A stretch of 38,130 nt of DNA from Actinomycetota bacterium (GTDB lineage Bacteria > Actinomycetota > Acidimicrobiia > Acidimicrobiales > MedAcidi-G1). Below the pieces are notes generated by a model, which saw only the letters and a program-made list of their open reading frames with translations, did not search any database and was not told the origin of the DNA. The DNA is taken from contig JACNLA010000033.1 in NCBI GenBank assembly GCA_014381745.1, positions 1-38,130 on the forward strand, read 5' to 3'. Position 1 is the stretch's first letter. Every line of letters starts with the position of its first letter. Positions 8,196-16,275 of this stretch are shown here, in pieces. The translations under genes and the position numbers were made by a program.

Positions 8196-8823
8196 GCTGC
8201 ATCAGTTTTTCGGCGGCTTCTCGGATGCGAGCCTCTGGACTCTCGACAAGGTCGAGGGCAACCGCTGATTTCGGCGCAATGCAGGAGCGTCCCTGCCTCA
8301 GAGCCGCCTGAGCGTTGCTGAGCAACGCCCAGGCGTCGTCATTGACAATGTGCAGGCGGACAGGTCCCAGTGGATCCATGACTATCGCCATCTCAGAATC
8401 GATCTGTTGCCGGAGCGACTCGGATAGGTAGATATCTCGGGAATCGGCATCAAAGAGCAGAGCGCCGTAGTCGATTGCGGCAGGAACACCCCCCTCCATC
8501 ACCGGGTGTGAGTGGAGCAGATAATCGAGGTCTGCTGCGCTCACCTGGCACCGCTCGATCCGTGAACGGGACCCATATCGGCCAGGTTCCTCCAGGTTCA
8601 CCTGAGCGGCGAGTAGTTGCCGCCACGCTTCCAGGGGTCCGAGGGGTCTCCCTCCCCAGACGCCACGGTTCCGTCGTGCCAGGACCTCGGATCTGGGAAC
8701 TGCCCACGAGTTTCCGAACCGGAGTCCCGGTAGGCGTCCATCCACGACGAGTTGGCGAACGCGTTCAGGCGAGATTCCCAACATGTCGGCTGCCGCCCGT
8801 AGAGGGATCAGGTCCTGGTTCAT
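8179..8823 (-). CDS. HTH (excisionase/MerR-type) protein, putative antitoxin
   Basis: 214 aa. Residues 8-50 form an excisionase-like winged helix: L-R-A-A-A-D-M-L-G-I-S-P-E-R-V-R-Q-L-V, then D-G-R-L-P-G and W-A-V-P-R-S-E-V. The middle and C-terminal parts (about 60-210) are a separate domain with no motif I recognise; it includes V-R-L-H-I-V-N-D-D-A-W and ends in a charged helix. As first gene of a two-gene unit with an overlapping nucleotidyltransferase gene, it is the likely antitoxin and autorepressor. It has an unusually good promoter and apparently no 5' leader: the -10 box ends 6 bases before the ATG. Confidence in the frame is high, in the antitoxin role moderate. Confidence 0.75.
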   Translation of the reverse strand: MNQDLIPLRAAADMLGISPERVRQLVVDGRLPGLRFGNSWAVPRSEVLARRNRGVWGGRPLGPLEAWRQLLAAQVNLEEPGRYGSRSRIERCQVSAADLDYLLHSHPVMEGGVPAAIDYGALLFDADSRDIYLSESLRQQIDSEMAIVMDPLGPVRLHIVNDDAWALLSNAQAALRQGRSCIAPKSAVALDLVESPEARIREAAEKLMQRGNRG

Positions 8824-8829
8824 CTGCTT

Positions 8830-8859
8830 ATACTATTGGTTTACTCCAAGACTTATCAA
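8830..8859 (-). promoter_or_regulatory. Leaderless-type promoter with operator-like repeat for the HTH/nucleotidyltransferase pair
   Basis: On the minus strand TTGATA (8859-8854), an 18-bp spacer and TAGTAT (8835-8830), then 6 bases and the ATG at 8823. The spacer holds the inverted repeat TTGG-AGTAAA-CCAA, well placed for repression by the HTH protein. The stretch is clearly more A/T-rich than its surroundings. Confidence 0.6.
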
Positions 8860-8870
8860 CCAGAGTGGGT

Positions 8871-9836
8871 TCACCGTCTCGGGAAGACCTCGCTACCGGG
8901 TTCCTCAGGCTCATCGTCCAGCATTTCCGGTGGGAAGCTGGGAGCCCGTACGTCTGCGCCGGTTACGTCCTCGAGCCTGCGGATGATGTTGGGCGACCAC
9001 TCCCGGGGCCCGTAGCGCTCACGTCCATCTTCGAAGATCTCCCGCAGCAGCGGTGACACCTCGAGCGGGACACCCAGCCGGACGGCCAGGTCGTCAAAGA
9101 GGCCCACGTCCTTGACCACCAGGTCCATCGTGAAGTTGATGTCACGACTTCCGTTCAGGATCACCTGACTCTCCGTCTCATGTACGAACGAGTTGCCCGA
9201 AGAGATCCGGATGGCCTCATACGTAGTTGCCAGATCCATGCCCGCCACCGCAGAGGTTGTCAATGCCTCGCACAGCGACACCAGGTTCGCCGAGGCGAGG
9301 TAGTTGGTGACCACCTTCAGCACCGACGCAGAACCCAGCGGACCGGTGTGGAGTATCTGGCGACCCATCGCCGTCAACACGGGGAGCACCTGCTCGAAGG
9401 CCTCTCGGGTGCCCCCGGCCAGAATCGCGATGTTGCCTGTTGCCGCCCGGTGACAACCTCCCGACACGGGACAGTCCAGAGCGGCTGCTCCGGTTCCCTC
9501 CACGAGGGCACCCAACCGACGCACCTCGGCCTCGTCGGTCGTGCTCATCTCAAGCCAGACCCTGCTCCCACCTCCACCTGAGGCAAAACCCGCGATCAAC
9601 CCGTCCTCACCTTCGAGAACCTGTGCACACGTCTCTGGCGAGGGGAGACAGGTGATGACCACGTCACACGATGCCGCCATGTCCCGGACCGAATCAGCCC
9701 AGGCCGCTCCGCTGTCCACCAGGGGCCTTGCCACCTCGGCATCCAGGTCTCTCACGACAAGGTCGAACCCGTTACGGAGCAGGCTCCCCGCCAACTTGCC
9801 ACCAACGTTTCCCAGGCCGATGAATCCGATGCGCAT
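8871..9836 (-). CDS. NAD(P)-dependent beta-hydroxyacid dehydrogenase (3-hydroxyisobutyrate dehydrogenase family)
   Basis: 321 aa. The N-terminal Rossmann domain begins M-R-I-G-F-I-G-L-G-N-V-G (GLGxxG at residues 7-12), with R-D-L-D after strand 2 (the Arg hints at NADPH). D-C-P-V-S-G-G near residue 141 is the substrate-binding signature, and L-K-V-V-T-N-Y-L near 172 carries the catalytic Lys and conserved Asn. The all-helical C-terminal domain follows, with V-K-D-V-G-L near 241. Members oxidise 3-hydroxyisobutyrate, tartronate semialdehyde, 6-phosphogluconate-like acids or related substrates; the exact one is not readable. The tail after about residue 300 is rich in Glu, Pro and Asp. It is divergent from the potassium channel gene and not obviously in an operon. 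Confidence 0.88.
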   Translation of the reverse strand: MRIGFIGLGNVGGKLAGSLLRNGFDLVVRDLDAEVARPLVDSGAAWADSVRDMAASCDVVITCLPSPETCAQVLEGEDGLIAGFASGGGGSRVWLEMSTTDEAEVRRLGALVEGTGAAALDCPVSGGCHRAATGNIAILAGGTREAFEQVLPVLTAMGRQILHTGPLGSASVLKVVTNYLASANLVSLCEALTTSAVAGMDLATTYEAIRISSGNSFVHETESQVILNGSRDINFTMDLVVKDVGLFDDLAVRLGVPLEVSPLLREIFEDGRERYGPREWSPNIIRRLEDVTGADVRAPSFPPEMLDDEPEEPGSEVFPRR

Positions 9837-9934
9837 GGCTGTCTCCGATCGGGATGCGATTGGGCCGTCCTGGCCAAAGCGGACGCTACTCCTCCGCCAA
9901 CGGGGGCAGAGGACCCACTAGGTACCCTTCGTGC

Positions 9935-10945
9935 ATGTTTCGTCGCACCAGCAGGCCGGCTCGTAGCCGTCTGGCCAACGCCGCTGGCCTCCTGCTGGCC
10001 GTCATTGGCGCCGGGTCGACCGGCTACATCCTGTTGGACCTGAGCCCGGTCGATGCCGTCTACCAGACCATCGTCACGGTCAGCACGGTCGGCTTCAGAG
10101 AGATCGCCAACGGCGAACCGACGACAACGTGGAAGGCATTCACATCGGTGCTCATCCTGGTGGGCACCGGCTCGATGCTCTACGGAGCGAGCATCGTCAT
10201 CGAAAGCATTGTCGAAGGCCGGATTTCCGGCCAGTACCGGAGGTACCGAATGCAACGCCAGATCGACGACCTGAGTGGACACCTGATCGTGTGTGGAATG
10301 GGCAGGGTCGGCCGTTCGATCACCTCGTTCGTGCAGTCGGTCGGACAGACCGTGGTCACGGTTGACACCGAAGAGGGCCGGCTAATCGCCAACGGCGGCA
10401 TATTCGTGGCAGGCGATGCCACCAGCGACGACGTTCTCCGCCAGGCCGGAATTGAACGTGCCGCCACCCTGGTAACCGCACTGGGTTCGACCGTCGACAA
10501 CCTCTACGTGACCCTCAGCGCCCGAGAGATGAACCCCGACCTGTTCATCGTGTCGCGCGCCGACGAGGCCGAGAGCATCACCAAACTGCACCAGGTCGGT
10601 GCCAACCGGGTTGTGAACCCGTATGAGATCGGCGGTTACCGCATGGCCAGCCTCGCGACCCAACCCAACGTCGCCGACTTTGTCGACGTGGTTGTCCACG
10701 ACGGAACTTTCGAGGCCACCCTGCGTGAGTTCAAGATCCCTGCCGGCTGTGAGTTCGAGGGAAAGACCATCGACGATCTCTCCATCCGCAGCAGCACAGG
10801 AGCCGTGGTGCTTACTGTCCGCGATGAACTTGACCGGTTCCACACAGATGATCTGGCCAACCGCCCTTTCGCCGTTGGAGACGTGATCGTCGCCATCGGA
10901 TCCGACGAGAGCCTTGAGCGGCTTGCGAGGCTGGTCGGCTGCTGA
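9935..10945 (+). CDS. Two-TM potassium channel with RCK (TrkA) domains
   Basis: About 336 aa from the ATG at 9935. The open frame reaches 9854, but that stretch (R-L-G-R-P-G-Q-S-G) is unlike a protein start and overlaps the divergent upstream region. Layout: a short basic tail, TM1 (about 16-36), a pore helix with the filter-like T-V-S-T-V-G-F (48-54), and TM2 (about 69-93). Then come a basic linker, an RCK-N Rossmann domain beginning G-H-L-I-V-C-G-M-G-R-V-G (115-126) and an RCK-C domain at the end. This is the MthK/Kch-type plan, a membrane K+ channel gated from the cytoplasm by Ca2+ or a nucleotide. The filter reads TVGF followed by R-E rather than TVGYGD, a divergent form. TAGGTA ten bases before the ATG could be a leaderless-type -10. 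Confidence 0.85.
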   Translation: MFRRTSRPARSRLANAAGLLLAVIGAGSTGYILLDLSPVDAVYQTIVTVSTVGFREIANGEPTTTWKAFTSVLILVGTGSMLYGASIVIESIVEGRISGQYRRYRMQRQIDDLSGHLIVCGMGRVGRSITSFVQSVGQTVVTVDTEEGRLIANGGIFVAGDATSDDVLRQAGIERAATLVTALGSTVDNLYVTLSAREMNPDLFIVSRADEAESITKLHQVGANRVVNPYEIGGYRMASLATQPNVADFVDVVVHDGTFEATLREFKIPAGCEFEGKTIDDLSIRSSTGAVVLTVRDELDRFHTDDLANRPFAVGDVIVAIGSDESLERLARLVGC

Positions 10946-10983
10946 CCGGGCCTGACCCACCCACGATCCCGTAGCCTCACCCC

Positions 10984-12276
10984 ATGGTCGAACCTGACTT
11001 CACCCGCTTTGACACACGTGCCCTCCACGCTGGTCAACAGCCGGACCCCACGACCGGGTCCCGTGCGGTGCCGATCCACCAGACCACCTCGTATGTCTTC
11101 GACTCTGTGGACCACGCCGCCGGCCTCTTCAACCTTGAGGTCAGCGGCCACATCTACTCACGCATCTCCAACCCGACCGTCGCAGTGCTCGAGGAACGCA
11201 TTGCCGCCCTGGAGGGAGGCGTCGGTGCTGTCTGCACCGCCAGCGGCCAGGCTGCCCTGCACCTGGCCCTTGCGACGATCCTCGAGGCAGGACACCACGT
11301 TGTGGCCAGCCGCAACATCTACGGCGGCAGCCACAACATGTTGAACCTGACCATGCCACGGTTCGGCATCACGACCACGTTCGTCGACCCCCGCGACCCG
11401 CAGGCCTTTGCCGATGCGATCACGCCCGATACCCGACTCCTCTTTGCCGAGACGCTGGGAAACCCGGGAATAGAAGTATTGGACGTGGCTGCCGTCGCTG
11501 CTGTCGCCCACGACCACGGGCTTCCCCTTGCTGTGGACTCAACGTTCGCCACCCCCTACCTGATGCGCCCCATAGAGCACGGCGCCGACATCGTGATCCA
11601 TTCGGCAACCAAGTTCCTGGGTGGACACGGCATAGCCATCGGCGGCGTGGTCGTCGACGGAGGCCGCTTCGACTGGGCGACTTCGGGCCTGTTCCCCACG
11701 CTGTCTGAGCCATACGCCGGCTACCACGGCATCACCTTCACCGAGGAGTTCGGCCCGCAGGCCATGTCCATGCGTGCCCGGGCCGAGGGCCTTCGCGACT
11801 TCGGTGCGTGCATGAGCCCGGCCAATGCCTTCTACCTGCTTCAGGGCGTCGAAACCCTGCCCCTCCGAATGGAACGCCACGTCGAAAACACCCGGAAGGT
11901 CATCGACATGCTCGACTCCAACGAGGCTGTGGAGTGGATCAAGCATCCTGAGCACCCGAGCCATCCTGACCACGAACTCGCCTCTCGCCTCTACCCGAAG
12001 GGTGCCGGTGCCATGTTGAGCTTCGGCGTACGTGGGGGCCGTGATGCCGGCAGGAAGTTCATCGAGGCCGTTCGCCTTGCGTCGCACCTGGCAAACGTGG
12101 GTGACGCCAAGACGCTCGTGATCCACCCGGGTTCCACCACCCATCAACAGATGAGCACCGAGGATCTCGAAGCAGCCGGAATTTCTGAGAACCTGATCAG
12201 GCTCTCGGTGGGAATCGAGGACGCCGATGACATCTGTGCCGATCTGACACAGGCCCTGCGGGCCTCGCAGCGCTGA
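10984..12276 (+). CDS. metY: O-acetylhomoserine sulfhydrylase (MetY-type)
   Basis: 430 aa, the usual length for MetY, a cytosolic PLP enzyme that makes L-homocysteine from O-acetyl-L-homoserine and sulfide in methionine synthesis. Signatures: T-R-A-L-H-A-G-Q near the start, Y-S-R-I-S-N-P-T near residue 58, the PLP-stacking region A-S-G-Q-A-A, A-E-T-L-G-N-P, and the Schiff-base lysine K210 in S-A-T-K-F-L-G-G-H-G. The C-terminal H-P-G-S-T-T-H and R-L-S-V-G-I-E are also typical. The 430-residue length and the insert around residues 230-270 favour MetY over the shorter MetB/MetZ group. It is followed 9 bases later by an alpha/beta hydrolase gene, likely the same transcript. Confidence 0.92.
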   Translation: MVEPDFTRFDTRALHAGQQPDPTTGSRAVPIHQTTSYVFDSVDHAAGLFNLEVSGHIYSRISNPTVAVLEERIAALEGGVGAVCTASGQAALHLALATILEAGHHVVASRNIYGGSHNMLNLTMPRFGITTTFVDPRDPQAFADAITPDTRLLFAETLGNPGIEVLDVAAVAAVAHDHGLPLAVDSTFATPYLMRPIEHGADIVIHSATKFLGGHGIAIGGVVVDGGRFDWATSGLFPTLSEPYAGYHGITFTEEFGPQAMSMRARAEGLRDFGACMSPANAFYLLQGVETLPLRMERHVENTRKVIDMLDSNEAVEWIKHPEHPSHPDHELASRLYPKGAGAMLSFGVRGGRDAGRKFIEAVRLASHLANVGDAKTLVIHPGSTTHQQMSTEDLEAAGISENLIRLSVGIEDADDICADLTQALRASQR

Positions 12277-12285
12277 GGTAGAGGC

Positions 12286-13098
12286 GTGCACCTCGAAGTC
12301 GACGGCCGATGCGTCAATGCCGCAACCGGCGCCGTTTCCGTGGAACCTGACTCCACCGATCCACTCGTGGTGCTCCTCCACGGGGCCGGAATGGACAGGT
12401 CCGTGTGGTCGCAGCAGACCCGCTTCCTGGCCCACCACGGCTACCGGGCCCTGGCAGTAGACCTCCCCGGCCACGGTGGGTCAGAGGGCCCTGCACTCGA
12501 TTCGATCAGCGGCCTGGCGACATGGGTTGCCGGTCTGGCAACCGAGTTGGGTGGTCCACTCCACCTGGTCGGCCACTCGATGGGATCCCTTGTGGCCCTT
12601 GAGGCTGCCGCACGGCATCCGGCGTCAGTGGCCTCGATAGCCCTCCTCGGCGTAGCGGCGACCATGCCCGTCCACCCCGACCTTCAGGCGGCAGCCGACT
12701 CAGACGACGTGCAGGCGGCCCGCCTAATCACCTCATGGGCGCACGGCAGCCGACAACACGTCGGCGAGAACCCGACACCGGGGCTGTGGATGCTGGGCGG
12801 CACCCAGGCGCTGCTGGAACGCTGCGCACCGGGCGTGCTCGGCTCCGACCTGTCAGCCTGTTCGGCCTACGGTGGCGGCGTCGAGGCGGCGGCTCGGGTC
12901 TCGTGCCCTGTCACGTTGATCCTGGGGAGCGGCGACAAGATGACCCCCCGAAAGGACGCTGACCCGCTTCTGGAGGCCTTTCCGAACGGCGCCACGCTGG
13001 TGGAGTTGTCCGGCGCCGGTCACATGATGATGCAGGAAGAGCCCGGGGCTGTTCGTCAGGCGATCATTTCCCACCTGGAGAACTCAAGCCACAGCTGA
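12286..13098 (+). CDS. Alpha/beta hydrolase
   Basis: 270 aa from a GTG at 12286, with GAGG about 7 bases upstream. The fold signature is complete: oxyanion H-G-A-G near residue 32, nucleophile elbow G-H-S-M-G (S98), acid D217 in L-G-S-G-D-K and base H246 in G-A-G-H-M-M. The V-D-L-P-G-H-G strand fits the esterase/epoxide-hydrolase/lyase superfamily. It lies 9 bp after metY and looks co-transcribed, but it is too short and lacks the motifs of homoserine O-acetyltransferase (MetX), so it is not simply the partner enzyme. It could hydrolyse an ester or thioester; the substrate is unknown. It converges on the acyl-CoA dehydrogenase gene 17 bp away. Confidence 0.88.
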   Translation: MHLEVDGRCVNAATGAVSVEPDSTDPLVVLLHGAGMDRSVWSQQTRFLAHHGYRALAVDLPGHGGSEGPALDSISGLATWVAGLATELGGPLHLVGHSMGSLVALEAAARHPASVASIALLGVAATMPVHPDLQAAADSDDVQAARLITSWAHGSRQHVGENPTPGLWMLGGTQALLERCAPGVLGSDLSACSAYGGGVEAAARVSCPVTLILGSGDKMTPRKDADPLLEAFPNGATLVELSGAGHMMMQEEPGAVRQAIISHLENSSHS

Positions 13099-13115
13099 AC
13101 CCCTCCGCAGGGCGT

Positions 13116-14378
13116 TCAGTTCTGGGGCAGGTCCTTGAACGGCGTTTCCTTGGCCGGTCCCGGCTCTTTTGGCAGGCCAAGCACCCGTTCGCCGATGATG
13201 TTGCGCTGAACCTGGTCGGTGCCCCCGTAGATGGCTGGTGCCGGGCTGAAAAGGGTCACCTCCTGGACGCCTCCGCCAGTGGCGCTGGCTGAGCCGGCCA
13301 GCATCCCGTCGGCCCCGATCACCATGTTGCCGACATCGCGGCTGCGGCGCACCAGCTCGCTCATGGCCAACTTGGCCAGGTTTCCCTCGGCTCCGGTTCG
13401 GCTGCCACCGGCCTTTGCCCGCAGCAGGTTCCACTTGTTCACCTCACCCAGGATGTGAAGTTTCATGATCTCCTGACGCACAACGGGGTCACCGGAGAGA
13501 CCGGCCTCGACCGCCAGCGTCAGGAGCCTCTTGACGCTCATGCCCCTGCCAGCTTCACCGTCGGGCCCACCCACGGTCCGCTTCGCCAGCTCTCCGACGG
13601 CATCACCAAGGCGTCCGGTCTGGGGGCCACCCGAAAGCGAGGTGGGCTGCTTGCCGCCCCCACCCAGATTGGCCCGCTCGACCATGAGGGTGGTGTTGGC
13701 AACCCTCCAACCGTTGCCGAGGCCACCTATGACGTTGGCGTCGAGCACCCTGGCCTCGTCAATGAAGACCTCGTTGAACAGAGCCGCGCCGGTCATCTCC
13801 CGGAGGGGCCTGACCTCGACGCCCGACTGTTCCATGTCGAAGGCGAAGTAGGTGATGCCCTGGTGCTTTGGCGCATCGGGGTCGGTTCTGGCTATCAGCA
13901 TGCCCCACTTGGCCAGATGGCCACCCGAGGTCCAGACCTTCTGGCCGGTGATGGTCCACTCATCGCCGTCGCGAACAGCCTTCGTCTGGAGGCCTGCAAG
14001 GTCAGATCCGGCGTTGGGCTCTGAGAACAGCTGACACCATGCGACCGAACCGTCCAGAATTTCGGGCACGAACTGCTGGACCTGCTCGGGGGTGCCGTGC
14101 GCGGCGATCGTGGGGGCAGCCAACATTGGGCCAAGGCCGATCGGTGGACCCACAACGCCGGCATCGGCGAGACAGGCCGAAATGGCGGCACAATGGGACC
14201 TTCCGTAGCCTCTGCCGCCGGCCTCTTCCGGCATGGCCGGATGTGCCCAACGGTCGGCTGCCAGACGGCCCCACCATTCGGCGAGGGTGATCTCGGGATG
14301 CCAGTTCTCGTCCAGCCATGCAGTCAGTTCGGCGATGACGGCCTCGACGGTCGGTGCTTCAACGGTTGTGGTGCTCAT
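13116..14378 (-). CDS. Acyl-CoA dehydrogenase
   Basis: 420 aa from the ATG at 14378 (M-S-T-T-T-V-E-A-P). The frame runs on to 14843, but that extension overlaps proS and is not protein-like. An FAD flavoprotein that desaturates acyl-CoA esters, passing electrons to ETF. Signatures: the N-terminal helical domain with E-E-A-G-G-R-G-Y-G, then Q-L-F-S-E-P-N-A-G-S-D-L-A (about 116-128) and G-Q-K-V-W-T-S-G (145-152). G-G-T-D-Q-V-Q-R-N-I near the C-terminus is the adenine-contact segment. Ending L-G-L-P-K-E is common in actinobacterial FadE paralogues. Substrate chain type (fatty, branched, steroid side chain) cannot be told. The start is 135 bp from proS, divergent. Confidence 0.9.
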   Translation of the reverse strand: MSTTTVEAPTVEAVIAELTAWLDENWHPEITLAEWWGRLAADRWAHPAMPEEAGGRGYGRSHCAAISACLADAGVVGPPIGLGPMLAAPTIAAHGTPEQVQQFVPEILDGSVAWCQLFSEPNAGSDLAGLQTKAVRDGDEWTITGQKVWTSGGHLAKWGMLIARTDPDAPKHQGITYFAFDMEQSGVEVRPLREMTGAALFNEVFIDEARVLDANVIGGLGNGWRVANTTLMVERANLGGGGKQPTSLSGGPQTGRLGDAVGELAKRTVGGPDGEAGRGMSVKRLLTLAVEAGLSGDPVVRQEIMKLHILGEVNKWNLLRAKAGGSRTGAEGNLAKLAMSELVRRSRDVGNMVIGADGMLAGSASATGGGVQEVTLFSPAPAIYGGTDQVQRNIIGERVLGLPKEPGPAKETPFKDLPQN

Positions 14379-14438
14379 GGCCCCGATTGTTCCACGGATG
14401 CGACCGCCGAGACACGCTGGGCAGTGATCACTCTTACG

Positions 14439-14464
14439 AGACCCTCGCTCCACTTGAGGGGTCT
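14439..14464. repeat. Inverted repeat between divergent fadE-type gene and proS
   Basis: AGACCCTC (14439-14446) and GAGGGGTCT (14456-14464) pair along their length with one bulged base and a 9-nt loop. It lies 50 bases before the proS GTG and could be a leader hairpin or an operator. No T-box element is recognisable. Confidence 0.4.
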
Positions 14465-14513
14465 GTCTCGCTAGGGTGTCGGCGCCCCGACCACCACCGA
14501 GGAGGACCGACCG

Positions 14514-16229
14514 GTGCGCTGGTCGAACCTGTTCATCCCGACACTCCGCGAAGCCCCTGCAGAGGCTGACGCCATCAACCACCGGCTCTTGCTGCGTGGG
14601 GGATTCATGCGCCAACTTCAGTCGGGCCACTACTCGATGCTGCCCCTGGGTTGGCGCGTGCACGAGAAGATCGGCGAGGTGATCCGCCAGGAGATGAACG
14701 CCATCGGGGGCCAGGAGTTCCTGCTGCCGGCAATGCACCAGGCATCTCTGTGGCAGCAGTCGGGCCGCTGGGAATCCATGGGCGACGAGATGTTCCGGCT
14801 CACCGACCGCAAGGGCGCCGACCTGGCACTGGGCATGACCCACGAGGAGGTCTTCGCCACCCTGTCACTCGAGCTTGCGTCATACCGTGACCTTCCCCAG
14901 ATCTGGTACCAGATTCAGTGGAAGTTCAGGGACGAGCCTCGACCCAAGGCAGGCCTGCTGCGGGTTCGCGAGTTCGCCATGAAGGACTCCTACTCGTTCG
15001 ACATCGACGACGCCGGCCTTGACGCCTCCTTCGACCGTCACCACGACGCCTATCAGGCGATCTTCTCGCGCCTGGACCTTGATGCCATTCCGGTCCAGGC
15101 CTCATCGGGGGCCATGGGCGGGAGTGCCTCCGTCGAGTTCATGGTGGCCTCCCCTGCCGGCGAGGACGACGTCGTGCAGTGCAGCGGATGCGACTACGCA
15201 GCCAACGTGGAGCGCGCTACCGCCGCCCTGGCGCCTGTTGCGAACCGGCCCGGATCAAATGCCCCCGAGCCGATTCCGACTCCCGGGATACGTACCATCA
15301 AGGCCCTCGCCGAAGCCGGCCACCCGCCCGAACATCAGATCAAGACGCTTGTCTACCGGGTCGACGGTTCGCTGGTGCTCATCTTGCTGCGCGGCGACCA
15401 CGCATTCCTCGAACAGAAATTCGTTGACGCCACTGGCGCCATCGAGATGGCACCGGCTGAGGCCGACGAGATCCGTTCCGCCCTTGGGGCATCGCCTGGC
15501 AGCCTCGGTGCCGTGGGCGTGTCAGATCTGACCATCTACGCCGACCCGGGCCTCGAGGGCCGGAGCGGAATGACCACCGGCGCCAACGAGGACGACGTCC
15601 ACCTAGCGGGCATAGACATCGCACGCGACATCGCCGTAGACCGGTGGCTGGACATGCGGGGCATTGCCGAAGGCGAGGCCTGCTCGTCATGTGGAGGCAC
15701 CCTCACGGTCACCCGCTGCATCGAGGCAGGCCACATCTTCAAACTGGGCCGCCGATACAGCGAGGCCATGGGAGTGTCAGTACTGGATGCCGAGGGCGAG
15801 AGCAGGGTCCCGACAATGGGCTCCTACGGCATCGGTGTGGGCCGGGCCATGGCGGCGATAGTGGAGACCCACCACGACGACGCCGGAATGATCTGGCCCA
15901 TGTGTGTCGCTCCGTTCGAGGTGGTCCTGACGGTGGTGAAGGTCGACCACGAGGATTCCATGGCGGTCGCCGAGAAGGCCCACGACGACCTCGTTGCAGC
16001 CGGTATCGATGTCATCCTCGATGACCGTGACGGTCGACCCGGGGTCAAGTTCGCTGATTCGGAGCTCGTCGGCATTCCGCTGAGGGTCACCATCGGCCCC
16101 CGGGGAATCGACAACGGCATGCTGGAGTTGACCGTCCGGGCCACCGGAGACCAAGAGGACGTGCCTGTTGACGACCTGGTCGAACGGGTCACCGAGCTGG
16201 TCCATGAGGGGCGTGCCGTCAGGCTCTGA
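14514..16229 (+). CDS. proS: Prolyl-tRNA synthetase, bacterial (editing-domain) type
   Basis: 571 aa, matching the usual length of bacterial ProRS with the inserted Ala-tRNA(Pro)-editing domain. It ligates proline to tRNA-Pro in the cytosol. Class II motifs are visible: L-P-L-G-W-R-V (motif 1 region, about 43-49), R-D-E-P-R-P-K-A-G-L-L-R-V-R-E-F (motif 2, about 139-154) followed by M-K-D-S-Y-S-F-D, and G-S-Y-G-I-G-V-G-R-A (motif 3, about 436). The segment between about residues 220 and 400 is the editing insert. The GTG start at 14514 follows GGAGG (14501-14505). Its cognate tRNA-Pro(TGG) lies downstream at 19349, in the same direction but not in one operon. GluRS is also in this window. Confidence 0.97.
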   Translation: MRWSNLFIPTLREAPAEADAINHRLLLRGGFMRQLQSGHYSMLPLGWRVHEKIGEVIRQEMNAIGGQEFLLPAMHQASLWQQSGRWESMGDEMFRLTDRKGADLALGMTHEEVFATLSLELASYRDLPQIWYQIQWKFRDEPRPKAGLLRVREFAMKDSYSFDIDDAGLDASFDRHHDAYQAIFSRLDLDAIPVQASSGAMGGSASVEFMVASPAGEDDVVQCSGCDYAANVERATAALAPVANRPGSNAPEPIPTPGIRTIKALAEAGHPPEHQIKTLVYRVDGSLVLILLRGDHAFLEQKFVDATGAIEMAPAEADEIRSALGASPGSLGAVGVSDLTIYADPGLEGRSGMTTGANEDDVHLAGIDIARDIAVDRWLDMRGIAEGEACSSCGGTLTVTRCIEAGHIFKLGRRYSEAMGVSVLDAEGESRVPTMGSYGIGVGRAMAAIVETHHDDAGMIWPMCVAPFEVVLTVVKVDHEDSMAVAEKAHDDLVAAGIDVILDDRDGRPGVKFADSELVGIPLRVTIGPRGIDNGMLELTVRATGDQEDVPVDDLVERVTELVHEGRAVRL

Positions 16230-16275
16230 GCCTGTAGCGTTCACCACCGGTCCACGAAAGCCACGAGCGGAAACC

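Noticed and set aside
10382-10960. Long minus-strand ORF opposite the potassium channel gene (also similar ones opposite metY, proS and men genes)
   Set aside because: These are antisense shadows of high-GC genes: no domain motifs, no ribosome sites, and they lie fully within well-supported genes.
12286-13098. The hydrolase after metY as MetX (homoserine O-acetyltransferase)
   Set aside because: It is about 100 residues short of MetX and its G-H-S-M-G elbow and surrounding motifs are those of a general alpha/beta hydrolase.
14379-14513. T-box riboswitch before proS
   Set aside because: No T-box bulge sequence, specifier loop or terminator/antiterminator pair was recognised; only a simple inverted repeat.
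14379-14843. N-terminal extension of the acyl-CoA dehydrogenase frame
   Set aside because: The extension overlaps the proS coding sequence, reads as low-likelihood protein, and the ATG at 14378 gives a normal family N-terminus.
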